A DNA stretch of 16,989 nucleotides, taken from NCBI GenBank assembly GCA_937927885.1, contig CALEZJ010000424.1:1-16989 (forward strand), written 5' to 3'. Numbering within the stretch: position 1 is the stretch's first letter; every line of letters starts with the position of its first letter. This stretch comes from an uncultured Paracoccaceae bacterium (GTDB lineage: Bacteria > Pseudomonadota > Alphaproteobacteria > Rhodobacterales > Rhodobacteraceae). The translations under genes were made by a program, and so were the position numbers. Of the stretch, positions 7,116 through 14,168 are shown in pieces. Under the pieces are notes generated by a model, which was not told the DNA's origin, made no database searches, and was given only the letters and a program-made list of their open reading frames with translations.

Positions 7116-8228
7116 TCACCCCATGGGCGGCGGAGGCGGGGGCATCGCGGCAAAGAGGCCCGCCAGTGCCGGAACGTCGGCTGCCTTTGCCCAGCCCGCC
7201 ATGCCCTGCGTCCAGACCATCGAGTCGCGTGTGAACTGTCCCGAGGCCATCATCTGCTGCAACTGACCCGGGGCATAGGGACCCGTGGTCTGGCCATTCA
7301 CCGCCAGATGGTATTGCGCGGCGGTCGGAGGCGGCGGCGGCGGGGCGGCCGCGGGTTGCGCCGCACCGCCAACGCCCCCCATCGCACTGGCCATCGCCTG
7401 GGCCATGCCCATGCCCATCCCCATCCCGAGGCCGGTTCCCATGGCGCTGTCGCCGCTGGCGCCTGCCGCGGCCTGCATGGCCTGGGCGGCCGAGAACTGG
7501 GTGTATTTGTGCAGATCGCCCACGATCCCCATCGACGAGCGCTGGTCGAGCACCTTCTCCACCTCGGGCGGCAGCGAGATGTTCTCGATGTAAAGCTCGG
7601 GCATCGAGAGGCCGTATTCGGTCAGCGTGGGTTCGATCCCCTGCTGCACGATGCGTGACAGGTCCTGCGTGTTCGCCGCCATGTCCAGCGCGGGAATCCC
7701 GCTGGCCGCCAGCGACTGGCTGACCTTTTGCACCACGATATTGCGGATCTGGCCCGCGATTTCATCCTGCGTGAACTCGCCGTCGGTGCCGACGATCTCT
7801 TTCATGAACACGCCCGGATCGGTCACCCGGATCGCGTAGCTGCCAAACGCACGCAGGCGCAGCGCGCCGAATTCCGGGTCGCGCAGCATGATCGGGTTCT
7901 GCGTGCCCCATTTCAGCCCGGGGAACCGCCGGGTGTTGAGGAAATACACCTCGGACTTGAAGGGCGGGTTGAACCCGTGGCTCCAGTGCTGCAGCGCCGT
8001 CATGATCGGCATGTTGTTGGTCTGCAACTCATAAAGGCCAGGGCCGAAGATGTCGGCCATCTGCCCTTCATGGATGAAGACCGCTGCCTGCCCCTCGCGG
8101 ACGGTCAGCTTGGCGCCCATCATGATGTTGTTGCCGTAGCGTTCGAACCGGTAGACCAGCGTGTCACGGCTGTCATCGAGCCATTCGATGACGTCGATGA
8201 ACTGGCCTTTGAGGAAGGAAAAAACCAT
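7116..8228 (-). CDS. SPFH/Band-7 domain protein with C-terminal GYF_2-like domain
   Basis: A 370-residue protein of the SPFH family often labelled virion core protein-like (YdjI-type). Residues of about 25 to 230 hold the SPFH core: VREGQAAVFIHEGQ, FGPGLYELQT, then GSYAIRVTDPGVF and YGLSMPELYIENISLP. A Met/Gly repeat linker follows at about 264-285 and a Pro run at 296-301. A C-terminal GYF_2-like domain occupies about 306-358 (HLAVNGQTTGPYAPGQL, MVWTQGMAGWAKA). There is no signal peptide or clear membrane helix, so membrane attachment probably needs the neighbouring tail-anchored zinc-ribbon protein. SPFH proteins oligomerise on membranes, and GYF_2 domains usually bind peptides or other proteins. 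A strong AGGAG ribosome binding site lies seven bases before the ATG. The protein ends in a second Pro run. Confidence 0.87.
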   Translation of the reverse strand: MVFSFLKGQFIDVIEWLDDSRDTLVYRFERYGNNIMMGAKLTVREGQAAVFIHEGQMADIFGPGLYELQTNNMPIMTALQHWSHGFNPPFKSEVYFLNTRRFPGLKWGTQNPIMLRDPEFGALRLRAFGSYAIRVTDPGVFMKEIVGTDGEFTQDEIAGQIRNIVVQKVSQSLAASGIPALDMAANTQDLSRIVQQGIEPTLTEYGLSMPELYIENISLPPEVEKVLDQRSSMGIVGDLHKYTQFSAAQAMQAAAGASGDSAMGTGLGMGMGMGMAQAMASAMGGVGGAAQPAAAPPPPPPTAAQYHLAVNGQTTGPYAPGQLQQMMASGQFTRDSMVWTQGMAGWAKAADVPALAGLFAAMPPPPPPMG

Positions 8229-8264
8229 CGGTCGCTCCTGGAAATCGGTCCTGATTATCTGTGG

Positions 8265-9197
8265 TCAGCTTGCACCGCCCAGAACTTCCGAGGCAATCGA
8301 AAAGATCAGCGGGCGGGCGGTGGATTCGGTCATGCCGGGGTTCAGGCGGGGGTCATAGTGCATGCGCAGCAGCAAGAGATCGTGATCGGTGATCAGGGCG
8401 AATTCCTGATCGTCGTTGAAGATCGAGGGCCATGCCTGCGGACTGTCGGCAGCGAGGCCGAGGCCTTGCGTCAGTTCCTCGTGATAGCAGGCGAGGCGCG
8501 TCAGGTCGGGGTGTTCGGCGCGGATCACGGCGAGGGCCTCGGAATAGACCGCCGTGCCATCGCGGGAAAAGGCGATGACCATGCAGAACGTGTCGCGCGG
8601 CATGTCGGTCAGCAGGCGCACGGTGCGATCGTCCATGCCGGGGATCAGGGCGCGAAACTGCGCACCCGCCGCGCGGCGTTCGGATTCCGACAGCACGAGG
8701 ACGTGGAAGTTACCCTCCGCCCCCGGCGGCGCGACCGAGATCGGATGCCCGGAGGATGCAGCGAGGCGGGCAGCCAGTTGACCGATCGCCGCATGATCGG
8801 CGTCGCGGGTGGTCTGCGGGACCGAGGCGCCGAACTCGATCGCATAGCGCACCGGTTGCACCCAGCGGCGCAAAACGCTGGGCGTGGCGGAGCGGCCGGT
8901 CGGCGCCTCGTCGCGCAGGGCGACGGCAACCCAGGTTTCCGCAAGCCGTGCCGGGGTCAGCGTCGCCGCGCCGCTGTCGCGCCGCATCAGGCCGCGCGCG
9001 ACACGCTCGGCTTCGGTCCGGCGATAGAACTGGGCCAGATCGGCAGACACCTGATCCAGCGCTGCCACCGCTGCGGGGCGGGGCGGCGGCGCGGGGCTGC
9101 GCGACAAGGCGGGCATCCCCGGTGCCAGCGACGTACAGGCCCCGAGCCCGAGGCCCAGGGCGAGCGCCGCCACGCCGGATGGCTGACGGCGGGCCAT
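8265..9197 (-). CDS. DUF2927 domain lipoprotein
   Basis: A 310-residue predicted lipoprotein. A short basic N-terminus and hydrophobic stretch end in the lipobox LGAC (C21), followed by a Pro-rich linker, so it should be anchored in the periplasm. The C-terminal part carries the DUF2927 signature: CYHEELTQGLGLAADS, SIFNDDQEFALITDHD and MHYDPRLNPGM. The HEELTQ stretch (H239, E240) looks like a zinc-peptidase helix, but metallopeptidase activity is only a guess. The gene lies four bases after telA and 36 bp before the SPFH gene, inside the operon. It would be the one clearly periplasmic member, possibly reporting envelope state or remodelling the wall. No function is established for the family as far as I know. 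Confidence 0.82.
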   Translation of the reverse strand: MARRQPSGVAALALGLGLGACTSLAPGMPALSRSPAPPPRPAAVAALDQVSADLAQFYRRTEAERVARGLMRRDSGAATLTPARLAETWVAVALRDEAPTGRSATPSVLRRWVQPVRYAIEFGASVPQTTRDADHAAIGQLAARLAASSGHPISVAPPGAEGNFHVLVLSESERRAAGAQFRALIPGMDDRTVRLLTDMPRDTFCMVIAFSRDGTAVYSEALAVIRAEHPDLTRLACYHEELTQGLGLAADSPQAWPSIFNDDQEFALITDHDLLLLRMHYDPRLNPGMTESTARPLIFSIASEVLGGAS

Positions 9198-9201
9198 GGG
9201 T

Positions 9202-10371
9202 TCAGCTTTGCGCGACAGGCTGGGCGCGCGCGCGTGCCGAGGCGAGGGAGTCGCGCAATTCGGCTTCCATCTTGCGCAATTCCTCCTCGGCGGCGGCGCG
9301 TTTGGCCTTGCCCGCGTCGGCGATTTGCAGGCTGTCCTGAATCGTGGCGATCAGCTGTTCGTTGGCGTGCTTCACGGCCTCGATGTCGAAGACGCCGCGT
9401 TCCATCTGCTCGCGCACCTCGCGGTTGGTCTCGCGCAGGTTGTCGGCGTTCCTGGTCAGGAGTTCGTTGGTCAGGTCGTTCGCGGCCTTGATCGCCTGCG
9501 CGGCCTCTTTCGACCGCTGGATGGTCAGCGCCTGCGCCAGTTGGGTTTCCCAAAGCGGCACGGTGTTGACCAGGGTCGAATTGATCTTTGTGACCAATGA
9601 CTTGTCGTTTTCCTGAACAAGGCGGATCGACGGCAGCGACTGCATGGTGACCTGCCGCGTCAGCTTCAGGTCGTGCACCCGGCGCTCCAGGTCGTCGCGC
9701 GCGGCGCGCAGGTCGCGCAGTTCCTGCGCCTTGATGATGGTCTGGGTCTCGCTGGCGGCGGCGACCTCGGCCTCCTTGGCGGGGATGGTCACCGCGTCCA
9801 GATCCTTCAGCTTTTCCTCGCCCGCCGTGATGTAGAGCGCGAGTTCGTTGTAGAAATCCAGCGTCTTTTCATAGAGAAGGTCGAGCGACTTGATGTCCTT
9901 GAGCAGCGCGGTCTCGTGGCCCAGCAGGGTCTCGGTTACCTTGTCGATCTGGCCTTGCACGGTCTCGTAGCGGGCCATGAAATTGGCCAGCGGGGCAGCC
10001 TTGCCGGTCAGGCGTTCCCACCAGCTGCGCTCGCGGCGGGTGTCGAGTTCGCTGACGCTGAATCCGCGAATGGTGGTGACGATCTGGCGCAGGCTGTCGC
10101 CCGCGGGGCCGACATCCTTGTTGCGCACATCCTCCAGCATGGCCTGGCTGATCGTCTGCAATTCCAGTTGCGCGCGCGAGCCGAAGCCGATGATCGAACT
10201 GGTCGAGTCCATGTCGATTTCCGCGATGCGGCTGCGGATCGCCTCGGCGACCGGGGCCGACGCCTGGTCCAGTGGCACCAGTTCGCCGACAGGTTCGGGG
10301 AGCCGCACGAGGGTCGCTTCCTCGATGGCGCTGGCCAGTTTCGTCGCCTGTTCGCGGATCGCATCGGTCAT
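9202..10371 (-). CDS. telA: TelA/YaaN-family toxic anion resistance protein
   Basis: A 389-residue, almost wholly alpha-helical cytosolic protein matching the TelA/KlaA/YaaN family, linked to resistance to tellurite and other toxic anions and to cell-envelope stress. Family-like segments include IIGFGSRAQLELQTISQAML, ELDTRRERSWWERLTGKAAPLANF, LDLLYEKTLDFYNELALYI, and near the C-terminus TQIAQ-like and LLTRNADNLRETNREV helices. Long heptad-like stretches at about 210-260 and 340-380 suggest coiled coils. There is no membrane segment or signal peptide. AGGA lies about eight bases before the ATG at 10371. XpaC-family genes commonly accompany telA, as here 35 bp upstream. The biochemical mechanism is unknown, and tellurite as the true stress is not implied by the sequence. 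Confidence 0.9.
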   Translation of the reverse strand: MTDAIREQATKLASAIEEATLVRLPEPVGELVPLDQASAPVAEAIRSRIAEIDMDSTSSIIGFGSRAQLELQTISQAMLEDVRNKDVGPAGDSLRQIVTTIRGFSVSELDTRRERSWWERLTGKAAPLANFMARYETVQGQIDKVTETLLGHETALLKDIKSLDLLYEKTLDFYNELALYITAGEEKLKDLDAVTIPAKEAEVAAASETQTIIKAQELRDLRAARDDLERRVHDLKLTRQVTMQSLPSIRLVQENDKSLVTKINSTLVNTVPLWETQLAQALTIQRSKEAAQAIKAANDLTNELLTRNADNLRETNREVREQMERGVFDIEAVKHANEQLIATIQDSLQIADAGKAKRAAAEEELRKMEAELRDSLASARARAQPVAQS

Positions 10372-10406
10372 CGGATATCCTTTCGGGCCTCAAGGGATCT
10401 GGCGGT

Positions 10407-11339
10407 TCAAGATTCGGTCGGGGGAAGGGTCGGCGGATTGGTTGGCGAATTGGTCCTTGGCCGGAGCCCCTCGCGGTCGAGGCGTTCGCGCAGCACGTCG
10501 ATCTCGATCGTCATGGCCTGGCGGTCGTTGGCGCGCAGGGTCTCGGTGCGCAGGAGGTAATTCTGTTCCAGATCATCGAGAAGCGCCAGATATTCATCGC
10601 GCGCGGCGGTGTCTCGTTTGCGCGTGTAGAGGTCCGCAAATTTCACCGTCGCGTCGCGCGCTCCCTGAAGATAGACCCCCATGTAGCGCCGCGCGGCGGC
10701 AAGGTCGGCCGGATCGTCCTCGACCGCGCGCAGGAGGGCGCGCACATGGGTCTGGAACAGGGTCAGGCGGTCCTCGGCCTTGCGGTCGCGGGCGCGCTGG
10801 ATGGCGTCGGACATGGCGCGAAGATGGGCCTCGGCGCCTTCGACGGCGCGGGCGACGCGGTCGGTCTGGAACTCGTCGATCCCCTCCATGCCCTTGTCGC
10901 GCAAGGGATCGAGGCCGAAAGCGGTCAGGTGCAGCGCCCCGCCCAGGAGCCCGAAGACAACCGGTGCCGCGAGGCCATAGCGGCTGCCGAGACCGGCCAG
11001 CGCCAGCCCGGCGCCGGTCAGCACGGCGGCAAATACCTTGCGCGGGATCGCGGGGCGGCGCGCGACGCGGCGCTGGTCATAGGCGTCGGCAGCAATCACC
11101 CCCTCGCGCGTCAGCCAGGCGGCCAGCATGAGCAGGGCAAAGACCCCGAGGTTCTGCGCCAGCCCGGCCGGATCGCGAAAGAAGGCGCTGACCGCCCAGA
11201 GGAAGGGCAGGCCAAAGAGCAGGTTGACGCGCAGTCCCACCGGGTTGACGCGGACGGGCGTGGCGGCAGGCCGGTCCGGGCGGGTTTTTGGCCGGGGGTC
11301 GCCGGACGGGCTGTTGGGGCCACCAAAGCGTTGCGCCAT
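10407..11339 (-). CDS. xpaC: XpaC-family (5-bromo-4-chloroindolyl phosphate hydrolysis) membrane protein
   Basis: A 310-residue inner-membrane protein. Residues 1-35 are basic and Pro-rich. Four hydrophobic segments follow at about 37-55, 60-76, 102-118 and 122-142. The rest is a soluble helical cytoplasmic domain (about 150-290) with family-like segments such as LRAMSDAIQRARDRKAE, RYMGVYLQGARDATVKFADLY and YLALLDDLEQNYLLR. The family name comes from a Bacillus phenotype, and hydrolase activity of XpaC itself is not established. In Bacillus xpaC is followed by the telA homologue yaaN, and the same order is kept here with a 35-bp gap. The start codon is three bases after the stop of the tiny membrane peptide gene, which suggests translational coupling. 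Confidence 0.82.
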   Translation of the reverse strand: MAQRFGGPNSPSGDPRPKTRPDRPAATPVRVNPVGLRVNLLFGLPFLWAVSAFFRDPAGLAQNLGVFALLMLAAWLTREGVIAADAYDQRRVARRPAIPRKVFAAVLTGAGLALAGLGSRYGLAAPVVFGLLGGALHLTAFGLDPLRDKGMEGIDEFQTDRVARAVEGAEAHLRAMSDAIQRARDRKAEDRLTLFQTHVRALLRAVEDDPADLAAARRYMGVYLQGARDATVKFADLYTRKRDTAARDEYLALLDDLEQNYLLRTETLRANDRQAMTIEIDVLRERLDREGLRPRTNSPTNPPTLPPTES

Positions 11340-11342
11340 GGC

Positions 11343-11423
11343 TCAGCCCCCCACGGCCCAGACATAGAGCATGAACGCCACCAGCAGCAGATAGGCGGTC
11401 TTTTGCACACCACTCGCGGTCAC
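11343..11423 (-). CDS. 26-residue single-pass membrane peptide heading the xpaC-telA operon
   Basis: This frame is too short for usual gene callers. From GTG at 11423 it reads MTASGVQKTAYLLLVAFMLY and then VWAVGG before a TGA stop. One hydrophobic helix covers about residues 9-22, with a single Lys at its N-terminal side and aromatic Tyr/Trp residues toward its C-terminal half. AGGA lies eight bases before the GTG. The stop is three bases upstream of the xpaC ATG (TGAGCCATG), the spacing expected for coupled genes. A second in-frame GTG at 11408 would give a 21-residue form. Its position suggests a small membrane partner or regulator of XpaC. I do not recognise a family, and a non-coding leader remains possible. 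Confidence 0.5.
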   Translation of the reverse strand: MTASGVQKTAYLLLVAFMLYVWAVGG

Positions 11424-11465
11424 GGAACCATTCCTGTCGGGCGCCGAAGATCGGCGCGGTTGTTT

Positions 11466-11503
11466 GTCGCCCCTCCATATAGGGGGCGTTTGGCGACACT
11501 ATA
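11466..11503 (-). promoter_or_regulatory. Candidate promoter -10 and leader hairpin for the xpaC-telA operon
   Basis: On the minus strand TATAGT (11503-11498) matches five of six bases of TATAAT, with a poor -35 (TTCCAA) 17 bases upstream. Just downstream lies a nested inverted repeat: GTCGCC/GGCGAC outer arms at 11466-11471 and 11492-11497, and an inner CCCCT/AGGGG stem at 11470-11474 and 11481-11485. Transcription from this site would put the hairpin in a leader of about 65 bases before the 26-residue peptide. The stem could instead end rluB transcription, but no T-run follows it. Confidence 0.3.
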
Positions 11504-11538
11504 AGACAGCTTTCGCAGGATTGGAACGCATCAGGGCA

Positions 11539-12564
11539 TTACCGGTCGCGCTCGGGGGGGCGCGGGGGGCGCGGCGCGGCGGGTTTGGCCGATTTGGTGC
11601 CCCAGGAGCGCGGTTTGGCGGGTTCGCCATCCGGCCCCTTGCGCGCGCCGCCATGGGATTTCATGCCCCAGGACTTTCGCAGGGGCTTGCCGTCGGCGGT
11701 CTCGACAGGGGCCGCGACGCGCGGGGCGCGCGGTTTTGCCGGGGCGCGGGTGGTCACGGGATCGGGGCGCTCGCCCTCGAACGAGTCGGCCCCCAGCCCC
11801 AGCTGGTCCTTGAGCACGCGCGGGCGCAGTTCCTCGACCGCGCCGGGTTCCAGGTCGCCCAACTGGAACGGGCCATAGGAAATGCGGATCAGCCGGTTCA
11901 CCACCAGCCCCACGGCGTCCATGGCGCGTCGAACCTCGCGGTTCTTGCCCTCGCGGATGCCGATGGTCAGCCAGGCGTTGGCACCCTGCTGACGGTCCAG
12001 CGTCACCAGCATCGGCTGAAAGCGTTCGCCATCGATCACCAGCCCCTGTTTCAGCGGCGCCAGTTGCGCCTCGTCGGGGCGGCCGTTGACGCGCACGCGG
12101 TATTTGCGCAGCCAGCCGGTCGAAGGCAATTCCAGCCGCCGCTTCAATTCGCCATCATTGGTCAGCAGCAACAGCCCTTCGGAGTTCAGATCGAGCCGCC
12201 CCACCGACATCACCCGCGGCATGTCCTCGGGCAGGGTGTCAAAGACCGTCGGGCGGCCCTTTTCGTCGCGCTCGCTGGTCACCAGACCCAGCGGCTTGTG
12301 GTACAGCCAGACGCGCACCGGCTCCTTGGCGGCCAGCGGGCGGCCGTCCACGGTGACCTTGTCGCGCGGGGTCACGTTCAGCGCCGGGCTGTCGATGACG
12401 CTGCCGTTCACGGCAACCCGCCCCTCGGCAATCATGCCCTCGGCCGCGCGGCGCGAGGCGACGCCCGCGCGCGCCAGCACCTTGGCGATGCGCTCTCCGG
12501 CGCCTGCGGGACGGGCGACGGGCTTTGGTCTGGGGGCGCCGGGTGTGGCGGGGGGCTTGGTCAT
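11539..12564 (-). CDS. rluB: RluB/RsuA-family pseudouridine synthase
   Basis: A 341-residue enzyme predicted to convert a uridine of 23S rRNA (U2605 in E. coli RluB) to pseudouridine. After a short Pro-rich start, residues 24-85 form an S4 RNA-binding domain (ERIAKVLARAGVASRR, AEGRVAVNG). The catalytic domain then has VWLYHKPLGLVTSERD and the motif GRLDLNSEGLLLLTNDG with catalytic D125. Further family motifs are GWLRKYRVRVNG, LTIGIREGKNREVRR and VNRLIRISYGPFQL. From about residue 265 a basic Lys/Arg/Pro tail follows with two SWGxKS repeats, a kind of RNA-binding tail seen in alphaproteobacterial members. RluB is favoured over RsuA or RluE by the long basic tail, although the exact target base is inferred. 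It is divergent from tadA with a 76-bp gap. Confidence 0.88.
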   Translation of the reverse strand: MTKPPATPGAPRPKPVARPAGAGERIAKVLARAGVASRRAAEGMIAEGRVAVNGSVIDSPALNVTPRDKVTVDGRPLAAKEPVRVWLYHKPLGLVTSERDEKGRPTVFDTLPEDMPRVMSVGRLDLNSEGLLLLTNDGELKRRLELPSTGWLRKYRVRVNGRPDEAQLAPLKQGLVIDGERFQPMLVTLDRQQGANAWLTIGIREGKNREVRRAMDAVGLVVNRLIRISYGPFQLGDLEPGAVEELRPRVLKDQLGLGADSFEGERPDPVTTRAPAKPRAPRVAAPVETADGKPLRKSWGMKSHGGARKGPDGEPAKPRSWGTKSAKPAAPRPPRPPERDR

Positions 12565-12640
12565 GGATCGCCTTGGTGTTGGATCGGCGGGCTTGCGCGG
12601 CGGGGTTGCGTGGCTGGCCTCTGCGGGGCATCAAGACCCC

Positions 12641-13108
12641 ATGAACCCTGATGCCGCTCCCATGTCAATCGCGCCCATGTCGCTGGCTCTGGCCGAGGCG
12701 CGCGCCGCGGCCTTGCGGGGCGAGGTGCCGGTCGGGGCGGTCATCACCGATCCGCAGGGCCGGGTGGTGGCCCGCGCAGGCAACCGGACGCGCGAATTCA
12801 GCGATCCGACCGCCCATGCCGAAATCCTCGCCCTGCGCGCGGCCTGCGCCGCTGCGGGCAGCGAGCGTCTGCCCGGCCATGACCTGTGGGTGACGCTGGA
12901 ACCCTGTCCGATGTGCGCCGCCGCGATCAGCTTTGCCCGCATCCGCAGGCTGTATTACGGTGCCTCGGACCCCAAGTCGGGCGGTGTCGCGCAGGGGCCC
13001 CGCATCTTTGCCCAGCCACAATGCCACCACACGCCCGACGTGTATGACGGCATCGCGGAAACCGCTTCGGCAGAATTGTTGCGGAAGTTCTTCGCCGAAC
13101 GGCGCTGA
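12641..13108 (+). CDS. tadA: tRNA adenosine(34) deaminase
   Basis: A 155-residue enzyme that converts wobble adenosine 34 to inosine in tRNA-Arg(ACG), an essential cytosolic activity. The zinc deaminase motifs are complete: PTAHAEI (H59, catalytic E61) and LEPCPMC (C89, C92). RGEVPVGAVI at the front and YYGASDPKSGGVAQGPRIF, with a CHHTPDVYDGI segment behind it, match alphaproteobacterial TadA. ATG at 12641 was chosen as the first start after the intergenic region. ATGs at 12662 and 12677 are possible and would still keep the whole deaminase fold, and none has a strong ribosome binding site. The open frame extends far upstream, but there it only lies antisense to rluB. Confidence 0.92.
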   Translation: MNPDAAPMSIAPMSLALAEARAAALRGEVPVGAVITDPQGRVVARAGNRTREFSDPTAHAEILALRAACAAAGSERLPGHDLWVTLEPCPMCAAAISFARIRRLYYGASDPKSGGVAQGPRIFAQPQCHHTPDVYDGIAETASAELLRKFFAERR

Positions 13109-13169
13109 ACCGCGAGCCATTTCCTGCCCAGATCTGCCCCAACTTCGGGCAATTCGCCGCAATCTCTTG

Positions 13170-13187
13170 CGATTGGCGCCACAATCG
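13170..13187. repeat. Inverted repeat downstream of tadA
   Basis: CGATTG and CAATCG are perfect 6-bp arms around the 6-base loop GCGCCA, about 60 bp after the tadA stop. There is no T-run, so it is a weak terminator candidate. It could equally be an operator for the bcs operon. Confidence 0.4.
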
Positions 13188-13280
13188 GCGGGCACGATGA
13201 CTGCAAGCGAATCAGTGGGGAACAAAGTGGATTGCGTGAATCCGCTGTTTTCATTAAGGTCATAGGCAAAAGAAGAACCG

Positions 13281-13393
13281 AGGCAGAGCAGTCGCACGGT
13301 CAAAATCAGGGGCGAGACGGGCCTTAAGGTCCTGGTGGGCACCCCGGAGAGCATCGCGCGGGCGCTTTTGTCGACGGACAAAAGGCAGAGCAG
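13281..13393 (+). repeat. Direct repeat pair upstream of bcsN
   Basis: AGGCAGAGCAG occurs at 13281-13291 and again at 13383-13393, 102 bp apart. The second copy contains the likely bcsN ribosome binding region. A second pair, TTAAGGTC, occurs at 13254-13261 and 13324-13331. The repeats could be protein-binding sites or remnants of a local duplication. Confidence 0.45.
13365..13384 (+). promoter_or_regulatory. Perfect 8-bp palindrome immediately upstream of bcsN
   Basis: CTTTTGTC and GACAAAAG flank the 4-base loop GACG, ending 14 bases before the bcsN ATG. As RNA it would be a compact hairpin next to the ribosome binding site, and as DNA an operator-like dyad. No T-run follows, and termination there would silence the operon constitutively, so a regulatory role is more likely. 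Confidence 0.45.
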
Positions 13394-13398
13394 GCATC

Positions 13399-14112
13399 AT
13401 GACGGAAGGGACCGGGGAGAATCCCCTTGCAGGGCGTGGCTGCTGGCGCGCGGCACTTGGCCTCGGGCTTGTGGTGGCGCTGCTGGCTGGCTGCTCGCAA
13501 TCGAGCAACGATCAGGCGGCGACCGGCGTCTACCGGCTGCTGAACACCCAGCGCAATCCGGGGCTGGAGGTGCTGGAAAACACCGTCGAATTCAGCATCG
13601 TGCAGCCGACCCGCGCGATGGTCAGCGCGCCACAGGCGCTGATCGTGTTCGAACGCAACCTGGGCGGGGCGCTGGAGCAGCGGGTCATCCTGCCCAACGA
13701 CACCGCGGTGCGCGGAGACAATGTCATCCACATCCGCGCCCAGACCGCGGCGAGCGCCGAACTGAGCCGGTTCAATTTCAGCGAGGTGGCGACGCGCTTT
13801 GGCGGTCTGCCCGCCCCGTTCGAATCCCTGAGCGAGGGCGCGCTGACGTCGGGCAGCGACGCGCTGGGCACCTTTGTCTATGCGCGCGAGTCCATCGGCA
13901 CGAACACGGTCTGCGTGCTGGTGCTGCGGCGCATGGGTCTGGGCGCGCGCCCGTTGCCGCGCGGCACTCAGGCGCTGGATGTGGTGATGCGCAATTGCGT
14001 GGTCGGGACGCTCGATCAGGCGCTGGCGCCGATGAGCGCGCGGGCCATGTCGGTCACCGGCACCACCGGGGCCACGAATACGCTGTCTCCCTATGCCGCC
14101 CCGGGCGGCTGA
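13399..14112 (+). CDS. bcsN: Cellulose biosynthesis lipoprotein BcsN
   Basis: A 237-residue predicted lipoprotein. A hydrophobic stretch (ALGLGLVVALLAGC) ends in the lipobox LAGC with C32, so it should be anchored in the envelope after export. The mature part begins with a short Ser/Asn/Gln-rich linker, then TGVYRLLNTQRNPGLEVLEN; two Cys at about 174 and 200 could pair in the periplasm. Size, lipobox and position directly before bcsA fit BcsN of alphaproteobacterial cellulose operons, where it is an accessory protein of poorly known function. The ATG at 13399 has a weak AGG four bases upstream, next to a perfect palindrome. A 56-bp gap separates it from bcsA. The family call rests mainly on context and general similarity. 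Confidence 0.68.
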   Translation: MTEGTGENPLAGRGCWRAALGLGLVVALLAGCSQSSNDQAATGVYRLLNTQRNPGLEVLENTVEFSIVQPTRAMVSAPQALIVFERNLGGALEQRVILPNDTAVRGDNVIHIRAQTAASAELSRFNFSEVATRFGGLPAPFESLSEGALTSGSDALGTFVYARESIGTNTVCVLVLRRMGLGARPLPRGTQALDVVMRNCVVGTLDQALAPMSARAMSVTGTTGATNTLSPYAAPGG

Positions 14113-14168
14113 CGTCTGCAAGTCTTGCGGGCCATCGAGGTGTTAAAGAGTTATGCAGGATGTCGTGA

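Larger units (their letters stand above)
13109..13398. other. 290-bp intergenic region between tadA and the bcs operon
   Basis: No convincing gene lies here; the frames that cross it are short and have no recognisable family. It is less GC-rich than its surroundings in the middle (around 13200-13280). It contains two perfect hairpins and two direct-repeat pairs, listed separately. It is the expected place for the tadA 3' end and the promoter and leader of the cellulose operon. I could not pick a convincing -35/-10 pair. Confidence 0.6.

Noticed and set aside
7416..7470. Short tandem repeat-like stretch (CCCATG/CCCATC units)
   Set aside because: It is the coding sequence of the Gly-Met linker of the SPFH protein and not a separate repeat element.
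6177..9491. Long plus-strand frames (493 and 587 codons) opposite the zinc-ribbon, SPFH and DUF2927 genes
   Set aside because: They mirror genes with recognised motifs, cross several gene boundaries and have no coherent domain.
12086..12640. Upstream extension of the tadA frame to 340 codons
   Set aside because: The extension is antisense to the rluB coding region and contains no deaminase-family sequence; TadA is normally about 150-170 residues.
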